From Porphyromonas sp. HMSC065F10 (GTDB lineage: Bacteria; Bacteroidota; Bacteroidia; Bacteroidales; Porphyromonadaceae): 33,033 bases of DNA. The translations under genes and the position numbers were made by a program. Positions 8,137 to 16,800 of this stretch are shown piece by piece. The notes beneath the pieces are model-generated. The model was not told where the DNA came from. It was given only the letters and a program-made list of their open reading frames with translations, and searched no databases. How positions within the stretch are numbered: position 1 is the first letter of the stretch; every line of letters begins with the position of its first letter. The DNA is taken from positions 1 to 33,033 of the forward strand of contig NZ_KV793776.1 of NCBI RefSeq assembly GCF_001808555.1, written 5' to 3'.

Positions 8137-9318
8137 CTACCTGCGACCCTCACCCCGAGGCTGTCTTGTCCCCTTGGACCGCCCGGACGAGCCACCCTGA
8201 GGGCGCCTCCTATTCCGACCATTACGCGACCGCTTAGGTCGCGAGTCGTCTCGGGACTTATCGAAGCGGGAGAGGCTCTCCTCCGACAGTATGTCACTTA
8301 CCCGACTTAGTCCGGAGAGTTGCTCCTCCTCAGTGTCTGAGACGAGCGATACGGGTTGTATGCCGGCTCGATTTTGGTCGATCACCTCGAGAGCTCGCTC
8401 CTTGCTGATCGTCACCACCTCGCGCTGCTTGGACGGGGTATCCCCGGTGGAGATGTAGGAGACCTGTCCCGCGAGGGTGTCCGCCTTGAGGAACGCATAG
8501 ACACCACGCTGACACTCCAGTCGCACATTCCTCGGTGGCAACGAGCTCTGAGCCTCAGCATATGTGTCACGCTCATAATTGAGGCAGCACTTCAGCTTGG
8601 CACACTGGCCCGCCAGCTTCTGAGGATTGATGGCAATATCCTGCAGGCGGGCCACATTGGTACTCACGGAGTGGAAGCCGGTCATCCACCCCGAGCAACA
8701 GAGCTGTCGTCCGCATGGACCGATACCACCGATCCGCCCCGCCTCCTGACGGGCACCGATCTGTCTCATCTCCACACGGATGTGGAAGGCATCTGCCAGC
8801 TCCCTGATCAACTGCCTAAAGTCCACCCTGTGGTCTGCGATGTAGTAGAAGATCGCCTTCTGTCCATCACCCTGATACTCCACGTCCCCGATCTTCATGT
8901 CCAGCCCGAGCCGCTTTGCGATCTGGCGGCTACCGATCATCGTCTCGTGCTCCTTCGCCTTACTTTCCTCATACTTCTGCAGGTCAAGCGGGCGAGCTAT
9001 GCGATAGATGGTCTTAGGCTGCTCCGGCACCGTGATCCCGAGCTTACGCATCTGGAGATCCACCAACCTGCCGGTGAGCGATACCCGCCCTATATCATGA
9101 CCGGGAGAGGCCTCGACGGCCACCATATCGCCCTTAGTGAGTGGAAGGTGAAGATTGTTGAGGAAAAACTCTTTGCGGGTGTTCTTGAATTGTACCTCCA
9201 CGTACGGGTAGTCATCCAAGGACTCCGGCACGTCGTAGAAGTAATCGTATGTATCCAACTTCCCACTATTGCCCGCCACCGACGGGCACTTAGTGTGATA
9301 GTCACTATCTTGTATCAT
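8137..9318 (-). CDS. ricT: RicT/YaaT-like PSP1-domain protein
   Basis: A 393-residue cytoplasmic protein of the PSP1 family. It carries the six-cysteine pattern C202-x4-C207-C208-x30-C239-x4-C244-C245 that in the Bacillus RicAFT complex takes part in binding iron-sulphur clusters. There RicT influences mRNA processing by RNase Y and biofilm or sporulation decisions. The C-terminal ~55 residues are an Arg/Lys/Gly-rich tail typical of Bacteroidota members and likely to contact nucleic acid (inference). RicA and RicF are not visible nearby. The start follows a -7 box at 9357-9364 and a short leader with a possible 5' hairpin. First gene of the ricT-gldH unit. Confidence 0.88.
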   Translation of the reverse strand: MIQDSDYHTKCPSVAGNSGKLDTYDYFYDVPESLDDYPYVEVQFKNTRKEFFLNNLHLPLTKGDMVAVEASPGHDIGRVSLTGRLVDLQMRKLGITVPEQPKTIYRIARPLDLQKYEESKAKEHETMIGSRQIAKRLGLDMKIGDVEYQGDGQKAIFYYIADHRVDFRQLIRELADAFHIRVEMRQIGARQEAGRIGGIGPCGRQLCCSGWMTGFHSVSTNVARLQDIAINPQKLAGQCAKLKCCLNYERDTYAEAQSSLPPRNVRLECQRGVYAFLKADTLAGQVSYISTGDTPSKQREVVTISKERALEVIDQNRAGIQPVSLVSDTEEEQLSGLSRVSDILSEESLSRFDKSRDDSRPKRSRNGRNRRRPQGGSSGRSKGTRQPRGEGRR

Positions 9319-9356
9319 AAAATATTCAGCTTCGCTATGATAGTCTTGCGACTATA

Positions 9357-9364
9357 CAAAGGTA
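9357..9364 (-). promoter_or_regulatory. -7 box of ricT-gldH
   Basis: TACCTTTG on the minus strand, 38 bases before the ricT ATG. The predicted transcript would begin near a 6-bp stem, ATAGTC/GACTAT, closed by a GCAA loop (9340-9355). Confidence 0.7.
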
Positions 9365-9384
9365 GCAAAATGAGGGGACAGGGC

Positions 9385-10590
9385 TTAGCGCAGACCTTTC
9401 CGACTAACACTAAGGGAGTCCAGCAGAGTCCCGCCCTCCCGACAAACCGCTACCCTCAGCGTTTCCGGGGTGACGGTCATGATGCCGTAGTACCGCGCCC
9501 CGCTCTCAGAGGCGACATGCCGCTCCGGTTCCTGCACCGAGTAGGTCTTGTGTGCCGTACTTAGCCCTATGTAGTGAGGTCCTCCGCCGTCGGGGTCCCG
9601 ATCGTGGACAAAGATATGGTCGTGCCCTGCCAGCACAAGGTCCACCCCGCATCGGCGAAATAGAGGACCGAGGAGAGTATTATTCAGAGGGTTAAATCGG
9701 TTTTTGGTTCCGGAGTAGACCGGATGATGAGCGCAGACCACGAGGAAGGGATGATCCCTCCGCTCCCTCAGCACCCGCTCCAGCCACGGACGCTGAGTGC
9801 CGATGGACCAGAAAAGGGAGTTGGAGTCATAGCAGACCACCCGCATATCAGGGTAGTCAATATAGTAGGCGTGCCCCACCCTCTCCTCGGGTCCATTGTC
9901 GGGGTAGTCAAAGACATACTCCCACCGATCATCCACATCGTACATCAGGCCCGCCTCATTCTCATGATCTCCGATCACGGTGATCAGAGGGATGCGCGGT
10001 GCCACAGAGGCAAAGGCATCGTAGTACCGTCTCCAGTACTGATCATGTGGACGCTCAATCAGGTCTCCCACCTGGATCCACGCCGCCGCATCGGGATGCG
10101 CCCTATACAGGCTGTCCATCACTGGTCGCGTATCATCGCCCCAGGTGTCCTGCACATCACCGATAAGCACAAAGGTCTGAAGAGTGTCCGACGGGATGAC
10201 AAGCGTGTCCCGATAGGCCTCCACCCCTTCGCCTGAGGTGATTGTGTAGGGATACAGCCCCGCCGCCAGGGAGGGGATGGTCACCCTCTGCACGTGCGTC
10301 ACTCCACCGTGCGTCCTTATCTCCTTATGAAAGGGTCCGCTCTGGAAGAGGAGGCTGTCCCCACAGAAGAGGCGGAGGCTATCCCCGCTGCGATCCGCCC
10401 CCGACACCCAAGAGACGACCCGCTCACGCAAGCCATCCTCCCCCGGGGTCAGCTGCACACGCTGCACGCTGTCCGAGAGCACATACTCAGGCTCTACAAG
10501 TGGCGTGATCCACTTCGACCAATTGAAGCCCAAAGTCCCGGTCGTGGCGGCTAATAACGATGCGGAGACGATCCGTGTAATCTTGCCCAT
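9385..10590 (-). CDS. Exported calcineurin-like metallophosphoesterase
   Basis: A 401-residue protein with a hydrophobic N-terminus (about 5-22) that acts as signal peptide or anchor. A beta-rich domain (about 35-135, purple-acid-phosphatase-like) is followed by a metallophosphoesterase domain. Metal motifs in order: GDVQD (D145), GDL (D176), GDHE (207-210), AHHP (287-290) and GHDH (322-325). The usual GNH(D/E) Asn is Asp here and the usual D-x-H of the first motif is D-x-Q. The D-x-Q may be a family trait; the GDHE form is less expected. A periplasmic or surface phosphatase or phosphodiesterase is likely, substrate unknown. It stands alone with its own promoter. Confidence 0.85.
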   Translation of the reverse strand: MGKITRIVSASLLAATTGTLGFNWSKWITPLVEPEYVLSDSVQRVQLTPGEDGLRERVVSWVSGADRSGDSLRLFCGDSLLFQSGPFHKEIRTHGGVTHVQRVTIPSLAAGLYPYTITSGEGVEAYRDTLVIPSDTLQTFVLIGDVQDTWGDDTRPVMDSLYRAHPDAAAWIQVGDLIERPHDQYWRRYYDAFASVAPRIPLITVIGDHENEAGLMYDVDDRWEYVFDYPDNGPEERVGHAYYIDYPDMRVVCYDSNSLFWSIGTQRPWLERVLRERRDHPFLVVCAHHPVYSGTKNRFNPLNNTLLGPLFRRCGVDLVLAGHDHIFVHDRDPDGGGPHYIGLSTAHKTYSVQEPERHVASESGARYYGIMTVTPETLRVAVCREGGTLLDSLSVSRKGLR

Positions 10591-10620
10591 AGGGTCTCGT
10601 TGTTAGGATTATCAGATGTG

Positions 10621-10651
10621 CAAATGTACCGACACGCCCCCGACTTAACAA
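10621..10651 (-). promoter_or_regulatory. -33/-7 promoter of the metallophosphoesterase gene
   Basis: Minus strand: TTG at 10651-10649 and TACATTTG at 10628-10621, separated by 20 bases. This is the canonical Bacteroidota spacing. The ATG follows 30 bases later. Confidence 0.78.
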
Positions 10652-10705
10652 GACCGACAGATCAAAACTTGGGCACAAGACTATGGGTGCCTTCTTGTTT
10701 CACAT

Positions 10706-10736
10706 TTGCCTAAGTGTCAAAAACGTGGTACCTTCG
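10706..10736 (+). promoter_or_regulatory. -33/-7 promoter of ppiD
   Basis: TTG at 10706-10708 and TACCTTCG at 10729-10736 with a 20-base spacer. The -7 box has C instead of T at its seventh base. The ATG at 10777 follows 40 bases later, which excludes the in-frame reading from 10714. Confidence 0.72.
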
Positions 10737-10776
10737 CACGATATTAGATCGTACTTGTACGCTTACAACCGAAACA

Positions 10777-12915
10777 ATGGCAACATTAGAGAAACTAAGA
10801 AGCAAAGCCGGATGCCTTATCGCCGCAGTAGGTCTCGGCATGGTCGCTTTCATCCTGGGAGACTTGGTCACCGGGGGGAGTGCCCTGTGGAGAGACAGTA
10901 AGATGACAGCCTTCTCTGTCAACGGCAATAAGGTCCGCATCGAGGACTACCAGCAGCATGTCAATGCTATGAATGAGCAGATGCGCGCTCAGGGACAGTC
11001 CCTCAACTCCGACCAGACCGTACAGCTCAATAATCAGATCTTCGGCACCATCGTCTCCAATATGGTGCTCCACGACGAAGCTGACAAGATCGGTCTGAGC
11101 ATTACTCCTGCAGAGACCTTTGACCTCATCCAGGGTCAAAACATCTCGCCCATCATCCGTCAGCAATTTACGGATCCCAATACAGGAGAGTTCAATAGAG
11201 CACAGCTTCTTACGTTCCTTAAGCAACTCAATGCCAAGGAGAATTACAGCCCCGAGCAGCAGTCGCAGATCGACCAGATGCGGAGCATGTGGGCTGAGAC
11301 AGAGACCCAGGTGAGAGACCTCCGACTCCAGGAGAAGTATCTCGGTCTCCTCTCCAAGGCTATCGTAGCTAATAAGCTTGAGGTGGCTCGTGAGACCGAG
11401 TACAATAAGACGGTCCAAAACCTCACCTATGTCGGTCGCCGCACGATCGCTCTGCCTGACTCTGCTGTCACGGTAGCCGATGCAGAGATCAAGGACTACT
11501 ACAACGCACACAAGGACTACTTCCGCACCGATGCTGGTGCTCACGTGGACGTCATCTACGCCTCCATCGACCCCTCTGAGGCCGACTACAAGGCCGCCGA
11601 GGAGGACATCCGATCCGCTCGCGAGGAGCTGATCGCCGGCAAGGATCCCGCTCTCGTGCTCTCCGACTACAGCGACATCCCCTACGCTGACACCTACATC
11701 ACCTCTGAGGACATCAACACCCCCTCTATGCCTACGGAGATCGCCAACTTCATCACCACGGCTGAGACCGGTGCCGTCAGTGAGATCATCCCGCAGGACA
11801 AGAATTACCTCGTCGCCAAGATCATCAGCCGCAAGCAGGCACCCGAGTCCCTGCTCGTGAGTCACATCGTACTCCCTCCCGCTGGCACGCCCAATGCCCC
11901 CGAGGTGAATGCTGATAGTCTCCTCGCTACACTGAAGGCCGCTCCCGAGACCTTCGCCACTGCTGCTCAGACCTACTCCCTCGACCGCAACTCCTCCGCT
12001 CAGGGCGGTCAGATCGGTTGGCTCACCGAGGCTATGGCAACCAATTACATCGGTAAGGACTTTGCTGATGCCATCTACTCCGCCCAGGTGGGTGTCCCCT
12101 TCTCCTTTACCTCCAAGTATGGTCGGCACATCATCCTCGTCTCTGAGGCAAAGCCTGTGGTTGATAAATTTAAGGTCGCTCTTGCCGCCAAGGAGGTAAC
12201 CCCCTCCACGGAGACGCAGACCCAGATCTACAATAACCTCAGCTCCTTCCTCACCTCAAGCAAGGACAAGGACCTCACCCAGGAGGCTCTCAACGCTGGC
12301 TACCAGGTGCTCAAGGATCAGCTGATCTCCTCCTCGCAGCCCTCTATTGCGCCCGGCATCAGCAACAGCCGTGATATCGTCACCTGGACCATGCAGAATA
12401 AGGAGGGAACGATCTCCCCGATCAAGGAGGCTGACGAGAAGTACATCGTCACCCGTGTCGGCAAGAAGTTTAGCGAGGGCTTTATGCCCATCGAAGTAGT
12501 GAAGGATCAGATCTCTGCACTCCTCGCCAATCAGAAGAAGGCAGACCTCCTTTACGACCAGATGATGAGCGCAGACCACTCCTCACTCGAGGCATACGCA
12601 AGTGCTATCGGCTCATCGATCGACTCACTCAGCTTCGTAAAGTACAGCACCACCAGACTTGAGGGTATCGGCGTAGAGCCGGGCATCAACGCTGCTGCTG
12701 CCGTTGCTCCACTGAATACCGCCACCCCCGTAAAGGGTCTCAATGGCGTCTACCTCGTCAACGTCCTCTCCCGTGAGGCTGATGCACAGGCGAGCGATGC
12801 CACGACGATCAAGACCTCACTCGAGCGCTCACTGCAGGGTATGATCCGCGCAACTGCACTCCAGACGGTCATCTCCAAGGCTAAGATCTCTGACAATAGG
12901 TACAACTTCTTCTAA
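10777..12915 (+). CDS. ppiD: PpiD/SurA-like peptidyl-prolyl isomerase, membrane-anchored
   Basis: A 712-residue periplasmic foldase held by one N-terminal membrane segment (about 12-32, rich in G, A, V and I). A SurA-type N-terminal chaperone domain (about 35-200) follows. A parvulin domain spans roughly 355-455, with LLVSHIVLPP at its start and AQGGQIGWL near 409. The C-terminal third is a second chaperone-like region. PpiD-type proteins assist folding of secreted and outer-membrane proteins near the Sec translocon. It has its own promoter at 10706-10736, and a strong hairpin follows the stop, so it is monocistronic. Confidence 0.9.
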   Translation: MATLEKLRSKAGCLIAAVGLGMVAFILGDLVTGGSALWRDSKMTAFSVNGNKVRIEDYQQHVNAMNEQMRAQGQSLNSDQTVQLNNQIFGTIVSNMVLHDEADKIGLSITPAETFDLIQGQNISPIIRQQFTDPNTGEFNRAQLLTFLKQLNAKENYSPEQQSQIDQMRSMWAETETQVRDLRLQEKYLGLLSKAIVANKLEVARETEYNKTVQNLTYVGRRTIALPDSAVTVADAEIKDYYNAHKDYFRTDAGAHVDVIYASIDPSEADYKAAEEDIRSAREELIAGKDPALVLSDYSDIPYADTYITSEDINTPSMPTEIANFITTAETGAVSEIIPQDKNYLVAKIISRKQAPESLLVSHIVLPPAGTPNAPEVNADSLLATLKAAPETFATAAQTYSLDRNSSAQGGQIGWLTEAMATNYIGKDFADAIYSAQVGVPFSFTSKYGRHIILVSEAKPVVDKFKVALAAKEVTPSTETQTQIYNNLSSFLTSSKDKDLTQEALNAGYQVLKDQLISSSQPSIAPGISNSRDIVTWTMQNKEGTISPIKEADEKYIVTRVGKKFSEGFMPIEVVKDQISALLANQKKADLLYDQMMSADHSSLEAYASAIGSSIDSLSFVKYSTTRLEGIGVEPGINAAAAVAPLNTATPVKGLNGVYLVNVLSREADAQASDATTIKTSLERSLQGMIRATALQTVISKAKISDNRYNFF

Positions 12916-12935
12916 GCCTTAGACTAAGTCAATTA

Positions 12936-12979
12936 TCAAGAAGAGCGACCCCCTTGTAAAGGGAGGTCCCTCTTCTTGA
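12936..12979 (+). terminator. Hairpin terminator after ppiD
   Basis: A long stem starting TCAAGAAGAG (12936-12945) and closing CTCTTCTTGA (12970-12979), with inner pairing GACC/GGTC and CCTT/AAGG. No T tract follows, so it may terminate bidirectionally or protect the 3' end. Confidence 0.6.
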
Positions 12980-13017
12980 TCGCTATCTGTCGGAGAGAGG
13001 TGGTCAAGGTACGACAA

Positions 13018-13049
13018 AGCCACACCGGGAGGGCGATCCCGGCGTGGCT
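13018..13049 (-). terminator. Hairpin terminator after tRNA-Arg
   Basis: On the minus strand AGCCAC and CCGGGA arms pair across a 6-base loop with one bulged base on each side, followed by TTTG. It lies 8 bases past the tRNA 3' end. Confidence 0.6.
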
Positions 13050-13057
13050 ACAAGGGG

Positions 13058-13131
13058 TGACTGAGTTGGGATTCGAACCCAAGACCCACAGCTTAGAAGG
13101 CTGTTGCTCTATCCAACTGAGCTACTCAGCC
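13058..13131 (-). tRNA. tRNA-Arg (anticodon UCU)
   Basis: Minus strand: acceptor GGCTGAG pairs with CTCAGTC (one G-U), discriminator A at 13058. Anticodon loop CTTCTAA gives anticodon TCT inside stem CAGC/GCTG. D-loop AGCTCAGTTGGATAGAGC and T-arm GGTTCGAATCC are typical. CCA is not encoded. Confidence 0.97.
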
Positions 13132-13160
13132 AGAGAGTGACCTCGCACTCATTGACCGTG

Positions 13161-13168
13161 CAAAGGTA
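13161..13168 (-). promoter_or_regulatory. -7 box of tRNA-Arg
   Basis: TACCTTTG on the minus strand, 29 bases before the tRNA 5' end. No TTG lies at the usual distance upstream. Confidence 0.65.
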
Positions 13169-13260
13169 CGACATTTAGCTCAAAAGTCTAAGCCCACTGT
13201 CTGAATATTGCAGGACAAACCAGGAAGGTCAGAAAATGCTACCATCCCTCCGGGGTAATT

Positions 13261-13320
13261 CTTTTACCGATATTAGTGTTGACTAATACCGATAAAAGAA
13301 TTCCCTAATATCGGTATTAG
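13261..13320. repeat. Three-module palindromic repeat array, 22-bp period
   Basis: Modules start at 13261 (CTTTTACCGATATTAG), 13283 (CTAATACCGATAAAAG) and 13305 (CTAATATCGGTATTAG), again exactly 22 bp apart with 6-bp spacers. The first two together form a longer inverted repeat with two mismatches that become G-T pairs when the minus strand folds. The third carries the core in reverse orientation (TCGG). It lies between the tRNA-Arg promoter and the tRNA-Gln terminator. Confidence 0.85.
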
Positions 13321-13366
13321 ACCAAGGGGTGTCCCCTGAGGCAGTTACACTGCCTGAAATCTGCGC

Positions 13367-13402
13367 AAAAAAGAGAGCACCTCGGCTGACCGAAGTGCTC
13401 TC
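13367..13402 (-). terminator. Rho-independent terminator after tRNA-Gln
   Basis: Minus strand: a 13-bp stem beginning GAGAGCAC and closing GTGCTCTC (13373-13402), one G-U pair, 4-base loop, then T6 at 13372-13367. Confidence 0.85.
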
Positions 13403-13414
13403 CTGCAACGAGAG

Positions 13415-13485
13415 TTGGAGTACGGGGATTCGAACCTCGACAGACAGAACCAAAACCTGTAGTGCTACCATTACACCATACTCCA
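13415..13485 (-). tRNA. tRNA-Gln (anticodon UUG)
   Basis: Minus strand: acceptor TGGAGTA pairs fully with TACTCCA, with U1-A72 as usual for glutamine tRNAs, discriminator at 13415. Anticodon loop TTTTGGT gives TTG within stem ACAGG/TCTGT. T-arm AGGTTCGAATCC is present. CCA is not encoded. Confidence 0.96.
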
Positions 13486-13499
13486 GTCTGATGTTGGCG

Positions 13500-13530
13500 C
13501 AAAGGTACTGAAAAAGGGGCAAGGGGGCAA
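13500..13530 (-). promoter_or_regulatory. -33/-7 promoter of tRNA-Gln
   Basis: Minus strand: TTG at 13530-13528 and TACCTTTG at 13507-13500 with a 20-base spacer, 14 bases before the tRNA. Its -33 box lies 10 bases from that of the divergent tRNA-Lys promoter. Confidence 0.8.
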
Positions 13531-13540
13531 GGATCGGACC

Positions 13541-13571
13541 TTGGCACGTGGGCATTTTTTTGCTACCTTTG
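13541..13571 (+). promoter_or_regulatory. -33/-7 promoter of tRNA-Lys
   Basis: TTG at 13541-13543 and TACCTTTG at 13564-13571 with a 20-base spacer and a T-rich stretch just upstream of the -7 box. The tRNA begins 27 bases further on. Confidence 0.82.
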
Positions 13572-13598
13572 CGGCGTCTACGGATGTTTTCATCCACC

Positions 13599-13671
13599 GG
13601 TTCGCTAGCTCAGTTGGTAGAGCACAACACTTTTAATGTTGGGGTCTCGGGTTCGAGCCCCGAGCGAGCCA
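13599..13671 (+). tRNA. tRNA-Lys (anticodon UUU)
   Basis: Acceptor GGTTCGC (13599-13605) pairs with GCGAGCC (13664-13670) with one G-U pair, discriminator A. Anticodon loop CTTTTAA gives TTT inside stem CAACA/TGTTG. Standard D-loop AGCTCAGTTGGTAGAGC and T-arm GGGTTCGAGCCC. CCA is not encoded. Confidence 0.97.
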
Positions 13672-13678
13672 CAGGCAA

Positions 13679-13716
13679 GGAGAGAGCTGACATTCAGTGT
13701 CGGCTCTCTCCTTTTT
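13679..13716 (+). terminator. Rho-independent terminator after tRNA-Lys
   Basis: GGAGAGAGC pairs with GCTCTCTCC, and the inner GACA with TGTC, across a 5-base loop. T5 follows at 13712-13716. Confidence 0.85.
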
Positions 13717-13798
13717 CTCTTCCACAGAGCCCAGCCACTTAGCCGAATTAATTTCATCCTCAGGGCGGTTATTACTCAAAAATGTCAGTTAATAGAGC

Positions 13799-13806
13799 TA
13801 TATTTG
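13799..13806 (+). promoter_or_regulatory. -7 box of lacZ
   Basis: TATATTTG fits TAnnTTTG and lies 68 bases before the ATG at 13875. If used, the in-frame ATG at 13782 cannot be the start. Confidence 0.55.
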
Positions 13807-13874
13807 CTATCCGAGGACCCTGGAAAAAAGGTCTGTCGGGACAGATATTGAGTACCACCTTAACATTCTACCTT

Positions 13875-16800
13875 ATGAAGTCAAAGATATTAGGTCTCGC
13901 CATGAGCACCCTCCTCAGCATCGGAGCAGGCGCACAGACCTTCATGGAGTGGCAGGATCCGGCTGTCAATGAGATCAATCGCCTGCCGATGAGGGCACGC
14001 TTCTTCCCCTATGCCTCGGAGCAGGAGGCGAGGGTGGATGACCCACTACGCTCCAGTCGCACCCTGTCGCTCGAGGGCGAGTGGAAATTTGCCGCCACAA
14101 GAGATGTCAAGGGATACCCCACAGACTTTATGAAGCCAGGCTTTGATGACAGCTCTTGGCGGACGATGCCCATCCCGGGACTGTGGGAGAAAAACGGCGT
14201 CTGCGACCCGATGTACCTCAATGTCGGCTACCCCTGGCGCGGACACTTCAAGAATCAACCTCTCGCCAAGGAACCGGTGCCCTACAAGGACAATATCGTC
14301 GGCTCCTACCGTCGCGAGATAGTCGTGCCGGCTGACTGGAGTGGTGAGGATATCACACTCTACATCGGGGCGGTCAGCTCCTGCGCCTATGTCTGGGTCA
14401 ATGGCGACTTCGTGGGCTACACGGAGGATGGGAGACTGGAGGCGGAGTTTGACGTCACCCCATTCATCAAGCCGGGTGAGACGAATACGATCGCCTTCCG
14501 CGTCTTCCGCTGGTGCGATGGGACCTACCTCGAGGATCAGGATATGTTTCGCCACACGGGATTTCACCGCGACGTCTACCTCTATGCCCGTCCCAAGTCC
14601 CACTTGGCAGATATTACGATCACGCAGGACCTGATCAATGACTACAAGGACGGACTGCTGGCTCTCCGACTCAAGTCGGTAGGCTCTCCCAGGTACGAGC
14701 TTTCCCTCACCGATGCCCTCGGGCAGAGGGTCTGGGAGCGCTCGTTGCCGGGCTTCAGCGTCAATACGATCCGGGCCATCATCCCCGGTGTCGCTGCATG
14801 GACCGCAGAGACCCCCAACCTCTACAAGCTTGAGATCAAGAGCTTCGTCGACGGACAACTCTCCGAGGTGTCCCGCTTTGACATCGGCTTCCGCAACATC
14901 AGAATCGAGGACACTCTGCTCAAGGTAAATGGCAAGCCGGTCCTCATCAAGGGTGCCAATCGCCACGACACCGACCCCAATACCGGATGCATTGTGTCGC
15001 GCGAGCGTATGCTGGAGGACGTTAAGCTGGCAAAGCAATTCAATATGAATGCCATCCGCACCTGTCACTACCCCAATGACCCCTACTTCTACAAACTCTG
15101 CGACGAGTATGGGCTCTACGTCTGTGCCGAGGCCAACCTTGAGTCCCATGGCATGGGCTACGGAGCGGAGTCTCTCGCCAAGCAGCCGGAGTGGGTGGTT
15201 CCGCATGTGGAGCGAAACGTCCGTCACGTCGCCTCGAGAGGCATCCACCCCTCGATCATCATGTGGTCAATGGCCAATGAGGCCGGAGATGGGCAAAACT
15301 TCACCGTCGCCCGATCGGCAATCAAGAAGATCGACACCACCCGACCGATCATACTTGAGCGTGCCATAGATGGTCCCAATACCGACATCTATGGGAATAT
15401 GTACCGCCGGCCGAGTGAGCTCGTGGCATATGCGCAGAGCCATCCCACCAAGCCCTACATCCTTGTGGAGTACGCTCACGCCATGGGGAATAGCCAGGGG
15501 TGCATGACCGACTATATGGATCTCTTCCATACCTACCCGGTCCTGCAGGGGGGCTTTATCTGGGACTTTGTCGACCAAGCGCAGTATATGCAGAAGCCGG
15601 ATGGCACCATCGTCAGAGGCTACGGCGGCGACTGGAACGACTACGACCCGAGCGACAATAACTTCTGCGACAACGGACTCTTTGACTGCACCCGCATGCC
15701 TAAGCCCAATGCGGTGGAGGCAAAGTACGCCTACCAGCCGGTCCTCACCACCATGGAGGGAGGTCTCTCTCTCGGCCATGCCACACTCCTGATCAAGAAT
15801 GACAATGACTTCCGTCCGCTTGACTACCTGTCCCTCAATTACGCCATCACTGTAGACGGGCAGGAGGTGCAGTCCCGCTCTATGGCCTGCCCTGCCGTCA
15901 GGCCCGGGGAGACAGAGCGACTGGAGATCGAGTTCCCCTCCATCGATGCCACCGGCAAGGATGTCTTCCTCAATGTCGAGTACCGCACACTGGAGGATCA
16001 GCCGCTCATCCCCGCAGACCATCTTGTGGCACGCAATCAGCTCACGCTTGCCGAGCATACCGAGCGGATGCTCCCACTCGGTCAGTATGGCTATGTGACT
16101 ATGGAGGACAGCTCGGATCAGACGATCCACTTCTTGGTCAATCACGACTGCGTCGTCACCTTTGATAAGAAGAGCGGCTTCCTCACCGGCTACAGCATGG
16201 GAGACAGTGAGTATGTGGCAGATGGGTCCGCCCTGAAGCCCTCCTTTTACCGCGCCCCCACGGACAATGACGAGGGCGCCGGTCTCCAGCGGAAGTGGCA
16301 GGCTTGGAGGGATCCGGAGATGAAACTTACCGCAATCACTGCTGAGGTGCTGAGCGGTCGTGGCCACGTGGTGACGAAGTACGACCTGCCGGGCGTGCAG
16401 TGCGACCTGACGATGGAGTACACGATCGATGTGGACGGAAAGGTCTACGTCTCTCAGAAGCTTGATCCTCGCAGCAGCGACAAGGATATGCCGGAGCTCT
16501 TCCGCTTCGGTCTACAGATGGAGATGCCTGTCGCCTACAGCCAGATCCACTACTACGGCAGAGGTCCTATCGAGACCTACCCCGACCGTAAGGCCAATGC
16601 CTTCATTGGCTGGTACGACCTCGCTGTAAGCGATGCCTACTTCTCCTACGACAGACCTCAGGAGAGCGGCCTCCACAGCGATCTCCGCTACTGGTCAGTC
16701 ATCAATGAGCGGGGCGAGGGGCTGGGCTTCGTGTCGGGCAAGGACTTCTACGCCTCCGCCCTACCCTACAGCACCACGCAGCTGGAGGACTTCCCCAATA

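Noticed and set aside
7638-8297. Longer GldH reading starting at 8297
   Set aside because: The first 62 residues overlap ricT and are Arg/Gly/Pro-rich shadow sequence. The signal peptide and lipobox start at 8111.
8356-9564. 402-codon plus-strand frame across ricT and the metallophosphoesterase end
   Set aside because: It crosses a promoter and two opposing genes with clear family motifs, and its own product has no recognisable features.
10795-12129. Long open frame (444 codons) antisense to ppiD
   Set aside because: It mirrors a GC-rich, strongly biased gene, has low-complexity Leu/Gly/Val content, and shows no promoter or recognisable domain.
14046-16367. Two long open frames on the minus strand inside lacZ
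   Set aside because: Shadow frames of lacZ codon bias. The plus-strand GH2 motifs are decisive.
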